A stretch of DNA of 16,146 nt from Nitrolancea sp040255925 (GTDB lineage Bacteria > Chloroflexota > Chloroflexia > Thermomicrobiales > Thermomicrobiaceae): positions 1-16,146 of the forward strand of contig JBDZVX010000055.1 of assembly GCA_040255925.1 (NCBI GenBank), in the 5' to 3' direction. This document shows positions 1-6,661 of this stretch, one piece after another. The number at the start of each line of letters is the position of its first letter. Positions within the stretch are counted from its first letter, which is position 1. Position numbers and translations under genes: made by a program. Under the pieces are notes generated by a model. That model saw only the letters and a program-made list of their open reading frames with translations, was not told where the DNA came from and did not search any database.

Positions 1-786
1 TGGCTCACGCGCATGATCGCCATTGAGTTCGCCATCATGTATGCCGTCTTACACACTGCCGGCTCGGTGCTAACCGGTACCGCCGTCTTCGGTGGTTCAA
101 ACGGCTACTGGAGAACGCAAACACTCCGGTCCCTGCGGATGGAGCAAGCGATGCTGACCGAGGACATCGATGTCACGGTTCGCGCGTTGCTTGCCGGCTA
201 CCGCATGGTGCACGATCGAAGTCTCATCTCCACCGAGCTTGCCCCGACGACCGTCTCGGGTTGGTTCTATCAGCGCTTACGCTGGGCGCAGGGCTGGTAT
301 CAGGCGACCTGGAAACATACCCGCGCGGTTGCCAGGTCGGCCGCGATGAACCGCTGGCAGCGTCTCTACTGGATGTACATGCTGCCCTGCCGCGAAGCGA
401 ATGCCGCGCTGGCACCGCAAGGGCTCGCCATTATCCTGGCGCTTGCAACCATTCAAGCATGGGTCCAGGGGACCTGGTCATGGGACTCATACCTCACCGG
501 GATGATGATCATGGCGCTCCTTGGCGATGTTCCCCTGACGCTGGTCGCATACAAACATCGATCGGGTGGTCGCTCCGGAACTCGCGCCGCCGATCTCATG
601 GCCTACGTTCTCTGCAGGCCGCTATTTCTGGCCCTGATGCTGAATCTGATCGCGCTGGTCTCTTGGCTACGGGAATTCCGGCATCAACGTGATTGGATCG
701 TCACGGACCGGGGAAGCGCTGGATACAAGCCGGCGGATGTCCGAGTCACCGAGGCAGTCTCGTCCGGCACTCGGGAACCCTTCTAA
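1..786 (+). CDS. Membrane glycosyltransferase family 2, C-terminal part (5' partial)
   Basis: The frame is open from base 1, so the gene begins upstream of the window; the first ATG at 13 is not taken as the start. The visible part carries GT2 hallmarks of the cellulose/hyaluronan-synthase-like kind: a TEDIDVT motif (catalytic acidic region) near residue 49 counted from that ATG, followed by QRLRW (the Q-x-x-R-W acceptor motif) near residue 87. After that come about three hydrophobic membrane segments (near residues 136-155, 160-180 and 195-222) and a short charged tail. Known for the family: a cytoplasmic domain transfers a sugar from a nucleotide sugar, and the membrane helices anchor the enzyme or form an export channel. 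The substrate cannot be read from this fragment. The gene ends convergent to the iron operon, 67 bases from the DUF1232 stop. Confidence 0.85.
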   Translation, partial: WLTRMIAIEFAIMYAVLHTAGSVLTGTAVFGGSNGYWRTQTLRSLRMEQAMLTEDIDVTVRALLAGYRMVHDRSLISTELAPTTVSGWFYQRLRWAQGWYQATWKHTRAVARSAAMNRWQRLYWMYMLPCREANAALAPQGLAIILALATIQAWVQGTWSWDSYLTGMMIMALLGDVPLTLVAYKHRSGGRSGTRAADLMAYVLCRPLFLALMLNLIALVSWLREFRHQRDWIVTDRGSAGYKPADVRVTEAVSSGTREPF

Positions 787-853
787 GCGCAGCCGTCTCC
801 CGGTTCCCACGCGCCGGGACTGAATCGACGCGGCGGTTCATCGCAGTCTAAAA

Positions 854-1255
854 CTACAGGGCTTGGATGATTCGAGACGCAATCACCCCGGCGAGCCCGA
901 GCCAGATCGTCACGATGACCCCGGCGGCGATCCAGCTGGGCTGTTTGCCTTGCTCCATGACCGCTTTCGCCCGTTCGCGGCAGTCGGCCAGGACGGGCGC
1001 GGGAACCATCCTTAAGACCAGCGCGATGCCTAGCGGAATGAATACGAGGTCATCTAGATACCCGATGACCGGAATCGGATCTGGGATCAGATCGATGGGA
1101 CTGAAGGCATAGCCGATGACGCAGGCGGCAAGAGTCCGTGTGTACCACGGAACACGCGGGTCCTTTGAGACCAGGTAGATGACGCAGACCGCGGTCTTGA
1201 GCTGTTTCGCGCGCTGTTTCCATCCGCTGATGGCTTGCATGATTGGACTCGTCAC
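854..1255 (-). CDS. DUF1232 (YkvA-type) small membrane protein
   Basis: A 133-residue protein. The core around residues 32-78 has the DUF1232 pattern: D-P-R-V-P-W-Y-T-R, then a hydrophobic stretch with SPIDLIPDPIPVIGYLDDL. A second hydrophobic segment closes the protein (near residues 108-128). The function of the family is unknown. The chosen start is GTG at 1255, which overlaps the ATPase stop as GTGA and suggests translational coupling; an ATG at 1240 is the alternative, and neither has a strong Shine-Dalgarno. It is the last gene of the siderophore operon, so it is probably cotranscribed. Whether it takes part in iron uptake or is a passenger cannot be told from sequence. The family call is firm, the start less so. 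Confidence 0.85.
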   Translation of the reverse strand: MTSPIMQAISGWKQRAKQLKTAVCVIYLVSKDPRVPWYTRTLAACVIGYAFSPIDLIPDPIPVIGYLDDLVFIPLGIALVLRMVPAPVLADCRERAKAVMEQGKQPSWIAAGVIVTIWLGLAGVIASRIIQAL

Positions 1256-2088
1256 CGCTTCATTCCGACGAGGCCGGCAGCGTGATCATCCGATCGCTCC
1301 ACGGTACCGTGCCGGCCAACGGGGACGCAGAGGGGTGTACCCGCTACCGGATCGACAACGATTCGGCATTCGATCCCGAAGACCCTTCGGACCAGGTCCT
1401 CCGTGACAATCTCCGCCGGTGTGCCCTCCGCCACCACACACCCCTCTCGAAGGGCAACGAGATGGTGGGCATAGCGGCTTGCCTGGTTCAGGTCGTGCAG
1501 AACCATTACCACGGTGCGTCCCTCGCCCGCATTCAGATCGTATAGCAGGTCGAGCACCTCCATCTGATGAGCGATGTCTAGGAAGGTGGTCGGCTCATCC
1601 AGGAGCATAAAGGCTGTCTCTTGCGCGAGGGCCATCGCGATCCAGGCCTTCTGGCGTTGTCCACCGGATAACGTCTCCAGCGGCCGGTCGGCCAAGCCGG
1701 TCATACTCGTGGCTACCAACGCGCGCTCGACCATCTCCTCGTCGTCTTTCGACCACCGCTGAAGCCAGCGCTGGTGCGGATAGCGACCCTGGGCGACCAA
1801 CTCACGCACGGTAACCCCTTCGGGTGCCGACGGGCTCTGGGGCAAAATGCCCAATTGCCTGGCGACTTCTCTCGTCGACATGGTAAAGATCGAAACATTG
1901 TCGAGGAAAACCGCACCACCCTGGGGTTTCAAAAGCCGGGCGAGCGCCCGGAGCAAGGTCGATTTTCCGCTCCCATTTCGGCCCACCAGCGCGGTGATTC
2001 GGCCGGTCGGGATCGCGAGTTGGAGACCGTCGATGACCATGGTCTTCTCGTAGGCCAGTGAGAGGGCTTCGGCTCGGAGCGTGGCCAT
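1252..2088 (-). CDS. Ferric-siderophore ABC transporter ATP-binding protein (FecE/FepC-like)
   Basis: A 278-residue ABC ATPase with all motifs present: Walker A GRNGSGKST (residues 36-44), Q-loop Gln84, signature LSGGQ (140-144), Walker B with catalytic Glu165 (FMLLDE), and switch His198. The stretch DEPTTFLDIAHQMEVLDLL after Walker B is typical of the FecE/FepC/FhuC branch that energises iron-chelate and cobalamin import. It hydrolyses ATP on the cytoplasmic face of the two permeases encoded just upstream. The ATG at 2088 has a good ribosome site (GGAGGAT, about 6 bases upstream) inside the 16-base gap after the permease stop. Its stop overlaps the DUF1232 start. The last 20 or so residues, after the usual GTPLC(V/I)P end, are extra and unremarkable. 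Confidence 0.95.
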   Translation of the reverse strand: MATLRAEALSLAYEKTMVIDGLQLAIPTGRITALVGRNGSGKSTLLRALARLLKPQGGAVFLDNVSIFTMSTREVARQLGILPQSPSAPEGVTVRELVAQGRYPHQRWLQRWSKDDEEMVERALVATSMTGLADRPLETLSGGQRQKAWIAMALAQETAFMLLDEPTTFLDIAHQMEVLDLLYDLNAGEGRTVVMVLHDLNQASRYAHHLVALREGCVVAEGTPAEIVTEDLVRRVFGIECRIVVDPVAGTPLCVPVGRHGTVERSDDHAAGLVGMKR

Positions 2089-2104
2089 TCAGACATCCTC
2101 CAGG

Positions 2105-3154
2105 TTAGACATTGCGACTCCGGTAGAGCAAGTAGATCAAATAGGGAGCGCCGACGGCAGCGGCGATAGCGCCACAGGGGATTTCCACCGGGGCGAACAG
2201 CACCCGCCCCACCAGATCCGATAGGACGAGAATGAGGCCGCCGGCCATTGCGGCTACCGCAAGCGTACCGCTATGTGCGGAACCGGTAAGCCGTACGGCG
2301 ATGTGCGGCGCCATCAACCCAACGAACCCGAAGGGATAGCCTATCGGACCGGCAACCGCGACCGGACCAGCCGTTAGCGCGACACTCGTCAGAAGTAACA
2401 GCCCGCGTTCCCACTCGATCCGGCTGCCCAACCCACGCGCGACGTCGTCACCCAGCCGGAGGACGTTGAGTTGCCCGGACAGGAGGAACGCCATCGGCGT
2501 GAAAATCGCGAGCCATACCAGCAAGAGCCAGAACTCCTCCCACGTCTTCCCGTACACGCTGCCCGTCATCCAGGTGAGCGCCTTCGTGACCTGGTAAATA
2601 TCACCCTCAGCAAGCGCGAGAGTCACCACTGCGTGAGCGATCGCACCGATGCCGATCCCGATCAAGACCAGCCGCGATCCGGTGCTCCCTTGCTTCCAGG
2701 CCAGGATGTAAATCACCGCCGCGACGGCAATCGCACCCGCGAACGCCGCGAAGGGCAGAATGGTTATCGAGATCGAGGTGATGAATACCACCACCATCAC
2801 GGCCGCCAAATTCGCACCAGCGGTAATCCCGATGATCTCCGGGGCCGCCAGCGGATTCCGTGCCAGCCCTTGCAGGATCGTCCCGGAGACAGCGAGGCCC
2901 CCGCCAACGAGGAAGGCGACCAGTGTCCGCGGCACGCGGAGTGTTTGCACGACGAAGCGCTGGGTTTCATCCCCGGTGCCCAGGAGCGCGCGGATGACAT
3001 CAGGCGGAGAAATAGGATACTCGCCAAGCCCAATATTGATCACCATGACCCCGGCCGTCAACAGACCGAGGATGGCGATGATTGCAACCGCACGCAGGTC
3101 AAGCCGGAACGACAGACCCGGCTGGCGGAGGCGGATGACCAGCCAGCGATTCAT
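2105..3154 (-). CDS. FecCD-type siderophore ABC permease (second permease)
   Basis: A 349-residue hydrophobic protein, the usual length for the FecCD/BtuC family, with about ten membrane segments. Family signatures are visible: RVPRTLVAFLVGGGLAVSG near residues 73-91, RNPLAAPEIIG near 98-108, and the GPIGYPFGFVGLMAPHI region, which carries the cytoplasmic coupling segment to the ATPase (GFVGLMAPHI). It forms the membrane channel with the neighbouring permease and passes the ferric chelate inward. The ATG at 3154 overlaps the previous permease stop as ATGA, a classic coupled junction. The ATPase follows after 16 bases. Compared with the sister permease it has about three extra residues (YPF) in the GPIGF-like motif, a small oddity. 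Substrate identity (catecholate, hydroxamate or other) is not visible. Confidence 0.94.
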   Translation of the reverse strand: MNRWLVIRLRQPGLSFRLDLRAVAIIAILGLLTAGVMVINIGLGEYPISPPDVIRALLGTGDETQRFVVQTLRVPRTLVAFLVGGGLAVSGTILQGLARNPLAAPEIIGITAGANLAAVMVVVFITSISITILPFAAFAGAIAVAAVIYILAWKQGSTGSRLVLIGIGIGAIAHAVVTLALAEGDIYQVTKALTWMTGSVYGKTWEEFWLLLVWLAIFTPMAFLLSGQLNVLRLGDDVARGLGSRIEWERGLLLLTSVALTAGPVAVAGPIGYPFGFVGLMAPHIAVRLTGSAHSGTLAVAAMAGGLILVLSDLVGRVLFAPVEIPCGAIAAAVGAPYLIYLLYRSRNV

Positions 3155-4194
3155 AGCTGCCGTACGCCTCGCCGGATCAAATAAATGAAAAACGGCGCGC
3201 CGATCAAGGCGGTCATCACGCCGACCGGAATCTCACTTGGGTAAATGATGAACCGTGCGCCGAGATCGGCGACGAGGAGAAGAATGGCCCCGAGGATCGC
3301 GGCGTAGGGCAGAACCCATCGATAGTCAGTTCCAGCCAATGAGCGGGCGATATGCGGTACGGCCAGACCGACGAACGAGATTGGTCCGGCAATCGCCACC
3401 GAGCTACCCGCCAAGAGGACAACGATCGTCACCGCGATGCCCTTGACCCAGCCGGTCGACTGGCCAAGGCCCTTGGCAATCTCTTCACCCAGGCTCAAGG
3501 TGGTGATCTGCTTCCCCAGGAGGAAAGCACTGACCAAGCCGACGACCATATACGGAAGCACTTGCAGGAACAACCCGAGATCTCTCCCGGATACGGCGCC
3601 TCCGAGCCAGAATCGGATCTGATCGAGCGTCTGCTCGTTAAGCACCAGGATCCCCTGCATCAGCGAGGAGCAGAAAGCCGTCAGCGCCGCGCCCGCCAGC
3701 GTCAGCTTCAGTGGGGTCATCCCCCGGCGCCCGGCCGAACCGAGCACGTAGACGACGATCGCCGTGATTCCAGCACCAAGAAACGCGAACCAGATATAGA
3801 CATTGAGCGAGCCGACGCCGAAGAGAAAGATCACACCGACGACCATGAAGGCCGCTCCCGCGTTGATCCCCAGGATACCGGGTGATGCCAGCGGGTTCCG
3901 GGTCAACGCTTGCATGATCGCGCCCGCGACACCCAAACATGCGCCGACGCTCATTCCGACCAGCGCCCGTGGTACCCGAACGGTACGTACGATGAGGTGT
4001 TCTGGGGAGCCATCGAACGCCGTGAACGCAGCCACAACCATGCTGGGACGAATCTCCGCTGAGCCATACGCAACGCTGGCACAAAGGCACGCGGCCAGGA
4101 GCACGAGACCGAGCGCAACACCGACGAGTGGCGATCGTAACACGGAAGCGGGCCGCAGTCCGGTTACATTTACACCCGCACCTGCCTGTCCCAC
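3151..4194 (-). CDS. FecCD-type siderophore ABC permease (first permease)
   Basis: A 347-residue multi-pass protein of the FecCD family. Motifs seen: RVPRALVGMSVGACLGVAG (near residues 72-90), RNPLASPGILG (97-107) and GPISFVGLAVPHIARSLAG in the last third, the segment that contacts the ATPase. It pairs with the second permease to form the importer channel. The start is taken as GTG at 4194, one base after the stop of the FhuF-like gene; no clear Shine-Dalgarno precedes it, so initiation probably depends on coupling to the upstream gene. The region after the start (about 20 residues) is hydrophilic before the first helix, which fits the family. The stop overlaps the next start (ATGA). Confidence 0.93.
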   Translation of the reverse strand: MGQAGAGVNVTGLRPASVLRSPLVGVALGLVLLAACLCASVAYGSAEIRPSMVVAAFTAFDGSPEHLIVRTVRVPRALVGMSVGACLGVAGAIMQALTRNPLASPGILGINAGAAFMVVGVIFLFGVGSLNVYIWFAFLGAGITAIVVYVLGSAGRRGMTPLKLTLAGAALTAFCSSLMQGILVLNEQTLDQIRFWLGGAVSGRDLGLFLQVLPYMVVGLVSAFLLGKQITTLSLGEEIAKGLGQSTGWVKGIAVTIVVLLAGSSVAIAGPISFVGLAVPHIARSLAGTDYRWVLPYAAILGAILLLVADLGARFIIYPSEIPVGVMTALIGAPFFIYLIRRGVRQL

Positions 4195-4195
4195 G

Positions 4196-5038
4196 TCAGG
4201 CTACCACACACTGCTTCAACAGTGTGGCTCGCTCTTCCCTCGTCAGGAGTGGGCAGACGTAGCAGGGATTCGAACCAGGCAGCCGGTAGCGCAGGCAACA
4301 GGTTCGCCTTACCCGGCAGGCACTGGCCGGATCGGAATCAACCGGTTGTTCGTAACGGACCGACCGGTACAGTGGGTTCGGGCCTGCCGTCACCACGCTG
4401 TTGGGCAACTCCAGGAGAACTCGGCGGTCCTCAGCCACCGCCACCCCAACTTCGGTACATGCCGCGATCCGGTCGTAGAGATCGGCGCAGAGGTTGCCGG
4501 CATTCCCCCACAGGATTTCACGCGGGACACGACAGAGACCGTGGAGCCGGTCGATGACAAGGCCCAGGTGCCCTTGCACGAGTCCGGTGAGGACCGTCCG
4601 CTGCAATTCCGGGACGCTCTGGAGCGTCCGGCTACAACGAAGGCCAAGGCACGGAAGCCGACGTGGGTAGACAGCGGCTTCCGCAAAGCTGTGAAGTTGA
4701 AGCGCGGTGGGCAGTCCATCACGAAGGACGAGGCTGACATTGGTGATGGCGGCATTCAAGCTCACGCCCAAGAGGGTCATCGCCGAAAGAACGCCCGGCA
4801 GGAGCGCGGCGTTGTAGTGTTTGTTCCAGAGCGAGGCTGCTACACGGATATCCGGAGCCCGATAGACCTGTCTCACCCGTTCGACCGCCGCCAAAAGCGT
4901 CGGTTGGTCCAGCATAGCCACCGCCGGAATCAGTTCGAAACCGTCTCCCACCGGAGAGACGGCGAGCCGGCCACGGTATGGGCCGAGCGCGGACTGGAAG
5001 GGGGCCATGCTGGCCTCCAGATCGCTATGGTCAGGCAC
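4196..5038 (-). CDS. FhuF-like ferric-siderophore reductase ([2Fe-2S])
   Basis: A 280-residue soluble protein. The C-terminus carries C247-C248-x10-C259-x2-C262 (CCLRYRLPGSNPCYVC), which is exactly the unusual C-C-x10-C-x2-C iron-sulfur motif of FhuF. FhuF family proteins bind a [2Fe-2S] cluster and reduce Fe(III) held by hydroxamate siderophores in the cytoplasm so iron is released. The N-terminal 240 residues are divergent, as usual for the family. The start is GTG at 5038 with a strong ribosome site GAGGAG six bases upstream; an ATG at 5008 is less likely. The gene lies between the binding-protein gene and the permeases, so reductase and importer are probably made together. The position supports a hydroxamate-type substrate, but that is inference. 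Confidence 0.9.
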   Translation of the reverse strand: MPDHSDLEASMAPFQSALGPYRGRLAVSPVGDGFELIPAVAMLDQPTLLAAVERVRQVYRAPDIRVAASLWNKHYNAALLPGVLSAMTLLGVSLNAAITNVSLVLRDGLPTALQLHSFAEAAVYPRRLPCLGLRCSRTLQSVPELQRTVLTGLVQGHLGLVIDRLHGLCRVPREILWGNAGNLCADLYDRIAACTEVGVAVAEDRRVLLELPNSVVTAGPNPLYRSVRYEQPVDSDPASACRVRRTCCLRYRLPGSNPCYVCPLLTREERATLLKQCVVA

Positions 5039-5055
5039 CGGGCACTCCTCGTTGC

Positions 5056-5091
5056 GTCAGCCCGCTTACTCCTGCAAGTAAGCGGGCTGAC
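5056..5091 (-). repeat. Perfect 15-bp inverted repeat between binding-protein and reductase genes
   Basis: The arms GTCAGCCCGCTTACT (5056-5070) and its exact complement (5077-5091) flank a six-base loop. In the leftward transcript this hairpin starts 9 bases after the binding-protein stop and ends 17 bases before the FhuF-like start. No run of U follows, so it is not a standard intrinsic terminator. In binding-protein ABC operons, such hairpins commonly protect the upstream message from 3' decay or cause partial termination, giving more binding protein than permease. That role is inferred here. Confidence 0.75.
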
Positions 5092-5100
5092 ACGTTGGAC

Positions 5101-6099
5101 CTACTGCTCGATGAAATACTTGTTGAGATCATCGACGACCATATTGGCTGCCAGGATACCAATCCCGAGCATCCAGTAGTCGTCAGGGACCTCGTACACT
5201 TTGCCCTGCTGCACGGCGTTCAATTGGGACCAGAGCGGATCACTGGTGAACTCCGCCATCGAGGTCTCGTCGGGCGGACCATAGGACGTCACGAAGATGG
5301 CGCTCCCATCCATGTCAGGAATTTGCTCCTTGGTGACCCCCTTCAAGGCAAACTCATCCTTATCCTGCACTGGCGGCCGGGAGAGGCCGGCATCCTTAAG
5401 GATCGTCCCAATGAACGACTTGTTTTGGTAGATACGGACCTCGCCAGGCAGGAATCGCACCATCGAGACCTGCGTTCCCGCCAAGTTATCCCCCATCGCG
5501 GCCTTGAACTCTTCCAGCCGCTTGGTATAGTCGGCCATCATGCGGTCAGCTTCCGAACTCTTCCCCAGGGCCTCGGCGTGGGTCTTGAAGTTCTCTTTCC
5601 AGCTCACACCGACCGACTCCGTAAAGACTGTTGGTGCGATTTGAGAAAGCTGCGGGTAGATCGCCTCATGGCGCAACTTGCTGCTCAAGATAAGATCTGG
5701 TTTCAGGGCAGCAATGACTTCGAGATTCGGCTGCTGGATCGTGCCGACGCTGGTAATCCCGTCAGTCCTGTCGCTCAGGTAGGCTTGGAACTCCCCACCC
5801 TGGAACGCGGAGACGGCTCCGACGGGCTTGACGCCAAGCGCGAGCGCGCTGTCCAACTCACCGGTGTCCAGCACGACCACTCGCTGCGGGTTAGCCGGTA
5901 CCTTCGTCTCGCCCATCGCGTGCGTGACGACCCGCTCTTGCGCGGACGGGGCCGCACTACTCTGCGCTGGCGAGGCACCGGCTGCCGGTTCTTCACCCTT
6001 ATCAGCAGTGTCCGCCGTTTGGCTGCCACCACACCCAGCCAGCGCCAGGATCATAACCGCCACGAGACTTAACAGGAGCATACGATGTCGTGAATTCAC
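5101..6099 (-). CDS. Siderophore ABC transporter substrate-binding lipoprotein
   Basis: A 332-residue protein. The N-terminus is a lipoprotein signal: M-N-S-R-H-R, a hydrophobic stretch, then lipobox LAGC with Cys23 as the lipidated residue. A low-complexity linker rich in Ala, Ser, Pro and Glu (residues 24-53) is followed by a periplasmic-binding-protein type III fold (FepB/FhuD/FecB group): NPQRVVVLDTGELDSALALGV near 68-88 and the LKPDLILSS motif near 132-140. It should capture the ferric siderophore outside the membrane and hand it to the permeases. The start GTG at 6099 has ribosome site AGAGGGGA seven bases upstream. It is the first gene of the operon and is followed by the 15-bp hairpin. 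Confidence 0.93.
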   Translation of the reverse strand: MNSRHRMLLLSLVAVMILALAGCGGSQTADTADKGEEPAAGASPAQSSAAPSAQERVVTHAMGETKVPANPQRVVVLDTGELDSALALGVKPVGAVSAFQGGEFQAYLSDRTDGITSVGTIQQPNLEVIAALKPDLILSSKLRHEAIYPQLSQIAPTVFTESVGVSWKENFKTHAEALGKSSEADRMMADYTKRLEEFKAAMGDNLAGTQVSMVRFLPGEVRIYQNKSFIGTILKDAGLSRPPVQDKDEFALKGVTKEQIPDMDGSAIFVTSYGPPDETSMAEFTSDPLWSQLNAVQQGKVYEVPDDYWMLGIGILAANMVVDDLNKYFIEQ

Positions 6100-6580
6100 A
6101 GCCTTGTCCCCTCTATCCTAGTCGTATCGCCCGCGACCAGACATCCCTTCCCCTAGGCACGAGCCCACCCACCACCGGCTACGATCCCGGCTGGTCATAT
6201 GCTTCCGATATTCACCTGCCGAGCCTGACCGCCCGTTGGGCATCCATCCGGGCCGACAGCTTGGTCTTCACCGGTCTTTTCCGGACTCCGGATCAAACGT
6301 TCTCCTCGGCCAATAGAGCTATCGCGCGATCATCGGTTTTCGCGCCATCGATCTCTGGCACCAGGCACGGCATGGAGCACAGACCCAAGATGTTGGGACC
6401 GGCAGCCCGGCTGTCGGGCTGCTGGTCCTTGGTAGAAGGAGCCGCTGTTCTGATGAGACCCTCCGAGAGGATAGAACGGCCGATGGATCGCTTCCGGGTG
6501 CATGCTGAACGAATCGGCACCACCCGCTTCCCTTCCCTATCGCGCCTCCCAAACCACCACAATCCTGAGTCCACAAGTCG
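6100..6580 (-). other. Long 5' leader of the siderophore operon (no assigned element)
   Basis: About 480 bases lie between the candidate promoter and the binding-protein start, far more than a ribosome site needs. I compared it by eye with cobalamin, TPP, FMN, SAM, glycine and T-box consensus cores and did not find one. Open frames here (for example leftward 6574-6293) match nothing known and lack ribosome sites. It does contain a strong hairpin at 6396-6428. It could be a regulatory leader or simply spacer. Confidence 0.4.
6396..6428. repeat. 14-bp inverted repeat in the operon leader
   Basis: GGACC (6396-6400), one base, GCAGCCCG (6402-6409), a five-base loop, then CGGGCTGC (6415-6422), one base, GGTCC (6424-6428). 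The single unmatched position is a G-U wobble in a rightward RNA but an A-C mismatch in the leftward (operon) RNA. There is no U-run on the leftward side, so a simple terminator for the iron operon is unlikely. Confidence 0.6.
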
Positions 6581-6585
6581 GGATT
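6561..6585 (-). promoter_or_regulatory. Candidate operator palindrome at the transcription start
   Basis: An imperfect 25-bp dyad: AATCCTGA at 6561-6568 faces TCGGGATT at 6578-6585 (7 of 8 outer positions pair). It begins three bases past the candidate -10, so it would span the start site of the iron operon. That position fits a metal-dependent repressor (Fur or DtxR/IdeR type), but the sequence does not match the textbook Fur or DtxR boxes. Confidence 0.3.
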
Positions 6586-6587
6586 AG

Positions 6588-6614
6588 ACTATAGGCTGCC
6601 TCTCGATTTGTCAA
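6588..6614 (-). promoter_or_regulatory. Candidate sigma70 promoter of the siderophore operon
   Basis: Read leftward: a perfect -35 TTGACA (6614-6609), a 15-base spacer, and -10 TATAGT (6593-6588, 5 of 6 consensus). The spacer is two bases shorter than optimal. Transcription would start near 6580. The -35 overlaps the extreme 5' end of the rightward open frame, which argues that the true start of that gene is further in. Confidence 0.5.
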
Positions 6615-6661
6615 GAGGTTCTCAGGCCGTATCGGCCGGTTTGTTTCCGGCGCCACTCCGC

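Noticed and set aside
799..817. A terminator between the glycosyltransferase and DUF1232 genes (CCCGG/CCGGG)
   Set aside because: The stem is only five bases with a ten-base loop and no U-run on either strand.
3803..5179. A long rightward open frame (458 codons) opposite the FhuF-like and permease genes
   Set aside because: It is the antisense of well-supported genes with FhuF and FecCD motifs, has no family features of its own, and is rich in His, Arg and Pro, as expected for a GC-rich shadow frame.
4978..6072. A rightward open frame (364 codons) opposite the binding-protein gene
   Set aside because: The leftward frame has a lipobox and a binding-protein fold; the rightward one shows no recognisable domain and no ribosome site.
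6100..6580. A riboswitch (cobalamin, T-box, TPP, FMN, SAM) or SRP/RNase P RNA in the leader
   Set aside because: The diagnostic cores were not found. Partial resemblances, such as a GGTCAGG stretch near 6227, do not extend into the required flanking sequence.
6561..6585. A classical Fur box or DtxR/IdeR box at the iron promoter
   Set aside because: The dyad is present, but its arms do not match the GATAATGAT or TTAGGTTAG consensus, so only a generic operator call is kept.
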